Shown in pieces: positions 9,327 to 14,642 of a DNA stretch of 14,642 bases (the first letter of the stretch is position 1; each line of letters opens with the position of its first letter). The notes beneath the pieces are model-generated. The model made no database searches, was not told the DNA's origin, and saw only the letters and a list, made by a program, of their open reading frames with translations. The stretch is from Cochliopodium minus (lineage: Eukaryota; Discosea; Himatismenida; Cochliopodiidae). The DNA is taken from assembly GCA_024220525.1 (NCBI GenBank), contig JAMYWO010000602.1, forward strand, positions 1 through 14,642, in the 5' to 3' direction. The position numbers were made by a program, and so were the translations under genes.

Positions 9327-11094
9327 ATGGAGATTCATTGGAGAAAGGAGAGCAACCAAGTGAATTTATCTGACAATAATTTGAAAGCCACATTTAAAAC
9401 AAATAACACTGGTAAAAAGTGGATTGTAACAAAACAAAAATTTGGCAACATTTTTTGCGATATTTCGAATCTATAACGTTTATTTTTGTTCAACTTATTT
9501 TTTTTTTAAGCAAATTCTTTCCAACAAAACATTCAAGAGGGGATCTGGAATATATGAATATGTGATCAATATAAATGCAGTATCTATGCATGCAGTGGGT
9601 ATCATTCAATAAATTTTCCCGCTTATTTATAATAAAAAACATAATAAGAGGTTGAAATCATTATGATTAACTATAATAGATAAGAATGATTAAATACAAG
9701 CATATAGAATATGTAAATTAAATATTTAATTTTTTAATTTTTAATTTTTCAACAATAGGGATAGGAGTTGCTCCAAAAATAAACAAACAAAGTAAGTTTT
9801 TAAACACAAATAACTTAATACTGATAACCCCTCGAAGTATGTCTGTGTAACATAGGATGGGGAATAACAGGGTTAAGATTAGAAGAGGGATTTTGTTGTG
9901 GGAGGGAGTTTCGAGAAGGGGGATTATGGTAAAGAAAAAGAAAAAAATTAAAATTAGTTTTTATAAATAATTGGTTTTTTATTTTTAATATTAGGAGTAA
10001 AAAAAAAATTTTTTTAAAGAAATTTTTTAATTTTTAAAATAAAAATTATTTCAAAAAAAAAAAGATGGTTTTAAAGAAAACGGATTTTATTCCATAATTA
10101 TAAATATGAACGAAATGTATTTAACTTTCCACGAATACGATGAAATGCGGAAAAACCGATCTTAATAGAACACCATCGAAATTTTTCCAAGAAAAGATAT
10201 TTTGAATCGACATAATAATCTTTTATTGATATTTGTGATGATATTTCTTTATGTGCAACTTTATTTAATAATGGGATTTTGTTAGAATTATAAGGTGGAA
10301 TGTGGAGAATTCAAGTATTTTTCAAAGTGTTTTGACGACGTTTTGGTTTCTTTTCTTCTTGTTTCCAAGTTTACAGGGTCCCTCGGAGATTGTCTTATTT
10401 ATTATTATTTTTTCATCATTATGAAATTTATTTTAAAGATGTCCTTTTATTCAATTAAAAATTCACTTTTCAATCATTTTCTTTTGAAATTATTTTTCTA
10501 TTTTTTTCTTTTTATGTTTTATTTGATTTTCAATTTATTTTTAATATTTATTTTAAATTTTTAAATTTAATTTATTAAAAATAGACAACAGGGATGTAGA
10601 TGGAACAGGGAACAACGGAGAAGGAGAATTAGAATGGGTCATTTAAACATCTAGATTTTTTTACAAAAATGAACATAGGAAAGTTAAAGCCATAGCAACA
10701 GGTGGTTATCATTTTTTGTTGGGTAAAATTTTTTCATTTTATTAACATTTTTTCATTTTCTTTCTTTATTTTTTGCATTTCTTTAATATTTTTAATTTTT
10801 AGAAAATGGGGAAATTTTTTGTTGTGGATCAAATAGGAGTGGTGTCTGGGACTCATAGATCTAAATAAATAACACCTCTAATCTAAAAAATTGGATTTCG
10901 ATCATCAACTTGAACTATAACAAGGACATCGATTTAAAGATGATTTGATTAATTTTATTTTTTTATTTTATTTTAAAATTTTTAAAGATTTGGTCTCCAA
11001 ATAAACATTCAAGTTACGTAAACATTTCAAAGAAAGTTCTTTTCTTTGTTCTTTTAATGAAACTCCCAAGGCCAGTCATTACTTAACGATTAAT
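9327..11094 (+). pseudogene. SPRY-domain plus RCC1-repeat gene, broken
   Basis: The 5' part is well formed: exons 9327-9425, 9511-9598, 9759-9791 and 9856-9928 join in frame and encode an N-terminal SPRY domain (VNLSDNNLKATF, RGSGIYEYVINI, AVGIGVAP, RWGITGLRLEEGFCCG). After 9928 the phase fails unless a two-base exon is allowed. The block at 10065-10162 continues SPRY-like sequence (SIIINMNEMYLTFHEYDEM) and runs into TAA-TAG at 10163-10168. RCC1-type blocks follow: 10286-10391 (VECGEFKYFSKCFDD), 10585-10722 (KVKAIATGGYHFLL) with an in-frame TAA at 10644, and 10803-10948 (ENGEIFCCGSNRSGVW) with TAG at 10856 and TAA at 10862. The last block, 10988 to about 11094, appears frameshifted. At least four separate lesions argue for a pseudogene. 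Alternatives are assembly errors, or an intact short SPRY gene followed by RCC1 remnants. Confidence 0.65.
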
Positions 11095-11222
11095 TTTTTA
11101 CAATAAAAAAATTTTAAAAAAAAAGAAATATTTATAAAACTGAAAAAAAAAAAGAAAATATTTATCAAACAAGTTTTTAATTAAAACAAAAAAAATTTTT
11201 TCTTTTTTTTCTTATAAATCGC
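11095..11222. other. Short convergent intergenic region
   Basis: These 128 bases lie between the end of the decayed SPRY-RCC1 locus (plus) and the ARF stop codon (minus). They hold A-runs and T-runs only, likely 3' untranslated sequence of the ARF gene read on the minus strand. Confidence 0.4.
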
Positions 11223-12744
<1,522 letters not shown>

Positions 12745-14642
12745 ATGGGGAATAAGAACTTAAAAGATGAGAAGAATACATCAAAGGAATCTCAATTTCA
12801 ATCTGACATCGATATTAAGGAGGATAAAAAGAATATAGAGGTTCAAACCCCAATGTATAAAAATTTGAAAGAAAATGAAGGTAAATTGGAAGAATATATC
12901 CCTTATATATCTATTTGAAATTATATGAAATAAACTGATGATATAATAAATATATCCTCATCCTTTTGAATTAATCCTCTTCAAAATTTTTAAAAACTCA
13001 TGGATCCTCTTCTGAATATCTTTCACCATCAAATTCGAGATGTATGTTTATCTGAGATGATTTCAAGAACACATCTTGTGAATAATTTTATAAAAATTTC
13101 AAAAAATCTTGAATTATTAGATATTTCTTAGCATTAAATTTTTGATTTCTGTTTATATCTGATCATTTCAAGTATAATCCTTGTGATTTCTGTATAATTG
13201 AAACTACTTTTTAACAAAAAAATTTATGGGGTGCTCATTATGACACAGAATAACATTATCTTATTAGAGAAATATTTTATTTTTTGATTTAATTTAGAAA
13301 TGATTCTTGTTTTTTACTGTTTGCTCAATGAAGTTAACAAAAAAAATTATCTTTGAATTATAATATTTTTTGGATGATCGATATTGTGAGATAACATTGA
13401 TATATCTTTTTCTAAAATCAAACATTTATTAGTTTTAATTTGAGATGCAATACTACCTGGTTTTTAGTTTTCACGATTGGGAATTGTTTATTAAAAAAAA
13501 AATAAAAAAAAAAGTAAAAAATAAAAAAAAAAATATAATGTATGTAATTATTCCTGTTTTTTTCATCAAAAATAACTCTTTTTTATTTTAGGAATGGTTG
13601 AATTATATTGTTTGTCTAGCTTGGGTTACGCTTTCGCCTACAGAGTAGAGGGACAAGGATGGTATGACAGCAATAAAACTCTTCTAGAAAAAGATAACTA
13701 CGTACAAGTGATGTATGGTATCAAAAATATTGGAAATTTAATTTCTTTTTTTTTTTTTTTAACATGAATGATTTGAAAAATTTCATATTTCATTTTAATT
13801 ATTTTTAAATTTAACATTATTCATATTTTTCTATGTATATTTTTATTTTATTCATTTAATATTATTTTATACCACGAATTATTGTAATATTTTCAATGAG
13901 TAAACTTCAATATTTTTTCACTTTTCAAATATTTTTTAATTTAAGATTTATATTTATTTTGAAACTTTTTTCACAAAAAATAAAAAAATTTTAATTTTTA
14001 ATTTTTAATTTTTAGTCATTTAATTATTTTTAAAAGATAATTTAAAAAAAATTTCAATTTTTGCAATTTTTAAAATTTATTTTGAAACTTTTTTTTTTAT
14101 TTTTTGAATAGGTAGTGGGTATAAATATGCTCTCAAAAAAGATTTGCAAACAATAGTGAACTTGTCAAACATTTACGAATACAAAATAGGGAAAAGAGTG
14201 GTCAAACTCGAAGTGGGAGGGCATTGTTTCATGTGTTTGACTGAAGATGGTTGCGTCTACACCAACTCTGATGAAGCGATTTGTTTAAATACTACGTATA
14301 TATTTTTTATTTTTTATTTCTATTTTTTTTATTTTTTATTTTTATTTTTATTTTTTATTTTTTATTTCTATTTTTTTTATTTTTTATTTTTTATTTTCTA
14401 TTTTTTTTTTATTTTCTATTTTTTTTTTATTTTCTATTTTTTTATTTTTGATTTTTTGTTTTTTTATTTTTTTATTTTTGTATTTTTATTTAGTATTATT
14501 ATTTAGTATTATTTATTAATTATTTTAAATTTAGTGATAATTGAATTTTTTTTTTAGGGAAAAAGTAAGAAAAATAGATCTTTCAAACATAAGTGGTTTG
14601 GATTTCGATGCAACAGGGAAAGTGGTGGCAATTACTTGTGGT
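12745..14642 (+). CDS. RCC1-repeat-like protein, 5' part (runs off the right edge)
   Basis: Proposed exons are 12745-12880, 13592-13717, 14112-14295 and 14558->14642. All phases agree, giving 177 residues so far. The N-terminus (MGNKNLKDEKNTSKE) is charged and disordered and may be myristoylated at Gly2. Later exons show RCC1-like beta-propeller character: SLGYAFAYRVEGQGW, then RVVKLEVGGHCFMCLTEDGCVYTNS, the typical 'V.L..G..H...LTEDG.VY' repeat core, and after the last intron GLDFDATGKVVAITCG. RCC1 propellers act as Ran exchange factors or as scaffolds in many other proteins; which applies here cannot be told. The link from the first exon across a 711-nt intron rests only on phase and is the weakest point; the segment could be a separate small ORF (stop at 12916-12918 if unspliced). 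A decayed relative lies at 9327-11094. Confidence 0.7.
12881..13591 (+). other. Putative 711-nt first intron of the RCC1-like gene
   Basis: The donor GTAAAT follows GAAAATGAAG, and the acceptor TTTTATTTTAG precedes the exon at 13592. Unlike other introns here it is of mixed composition over 12920-13460, rather than a T-rich tract, and holds two degenerate direct copies (about 13048-13083 and 13152-13187) sharing TTTAT..CTGA, ATTTCAAG and CTTGTGA. I found no protein motif or RNA gene in it. Confidence 0.5.
13718..14111 (+). other. 394-nt intron of the RCC1-like gene
   Basis: The donor GTATCA follows ATGTATG and the acceptor GAATAG precedes GTAGTGGG; both are phase 1, giving a glycine codon at the join. 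The content is plain T-rich sequence with short TTTAATTTT motifs toward the acceptor. Nothing else is seen in it. Confidence 0.7.
14296..14557 (+). repeat. T-rich intron with irregular ATTTTTT-type repeats
   Basis: This intron of the RCC1-like gene runs from donor GTATAT to acceptor TTTTTTTTAG (phase 2). Bases 14302-14480 are almost pure T with regularly spaced A or C, a drifted version of the seven-base tracts seen in the DUF1295 gene, again T-rich on the sense strand. Confidence 0.75.

Noticed and set aside
10295-10564. Independent 89-residue ORF with a hydrophobic tail
   Set aside because: Its first third is an RCC1-like block and the rest is T-rich intron read as Phe/Leu.
10163-10864. 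TAA/TAG read as glutamine (ciliate-like code), since all early in-frame stops of the SPRY-RCC1 locus are TAA or TAG
   Set aside because: Neighbouring genes end sensibly at TAA or TAG (BSD, DUF1295, His-rich, ARF), have no internal TAR codons, and use CAA freely for Gln. A decayed gene explains the locus better.
14296-14506. Phe/Tyr-rich hydrophobic tail of the RCC1-like protein
   Set aside because: Intron read-through; a phase-matching acceptor at 14557 continues the RCC1-like sequence.

Overview
The window is nuclear DNA of a eukaryote, very probably a free-living AT-rich protist. Genes are split by many AT-rich GT-AG introns (mostly GTAAA- donors and T-rich acceptors), proteins carry Asn-rich tracts, and ATGs follow A-rich leaders. 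Five of the genes end sensibly at TAA, TGA or TAG, which argues for the standard code. Dictyostelids, heteroloboseans and Anaeramoeba-like amoebae share this style; the sequence alone does not fix the lineage. I reconstructed gene models by hand, joining exons by matching splice phase and family motifs.

Layout: (1) minus strand, <1-902, the N-terminal half of a PTGR3/ZADH2-type quinone/prostaglandin reductase, running off the left edge. (2) plus, 1023-2155, a BSD-domain protein. (3) plus, 2306-5693, a SCAF4/SCAF8/Seb1-like factor with a CTD-interacting domain, an RRM and an Asn/Gly/Arg-rich tail. (4) plus, 5885-7923, a DUF1295 membrane protein of the steroid 5-alpha-reductase-like group. (5) plus, 8029-8978, a small secreted His-rich protein with no family I recognise. 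(6) plus, 9327 to about 11094, a SPRY plus RCC1-repeat gene that looks like a decayed pseudogene. (7) minus, 11223-12469, a complete 181-residue ARF-family GTPase. (8) plus, 12745->14642, the start of an RCC1-repeat-like gene running off the right edge.

Genes are tightly packed (about 105-350 bases between them), with two divergent pairs (1/2 and 7/8). There is no evident operon or pathway: the functions are RNA polymerase II-linked RNA processing, membrane traffic, lipid/redox metabolism and RCC1-type scaffolding or GTPase regulation. I see no CRISPR, tRNA, rRNA, virus or complete transposon.

Most worth a second look: two junctions in the DUF1295 gene that each miss exactly one base; an inverted repeat enclosing an antisense exon-like block in the long SCAF-like intron; strand-polarised period-7 repeats in introns; the GC-rich last exon of the ARF gene; and the broken SPRY-RCC1 locus.
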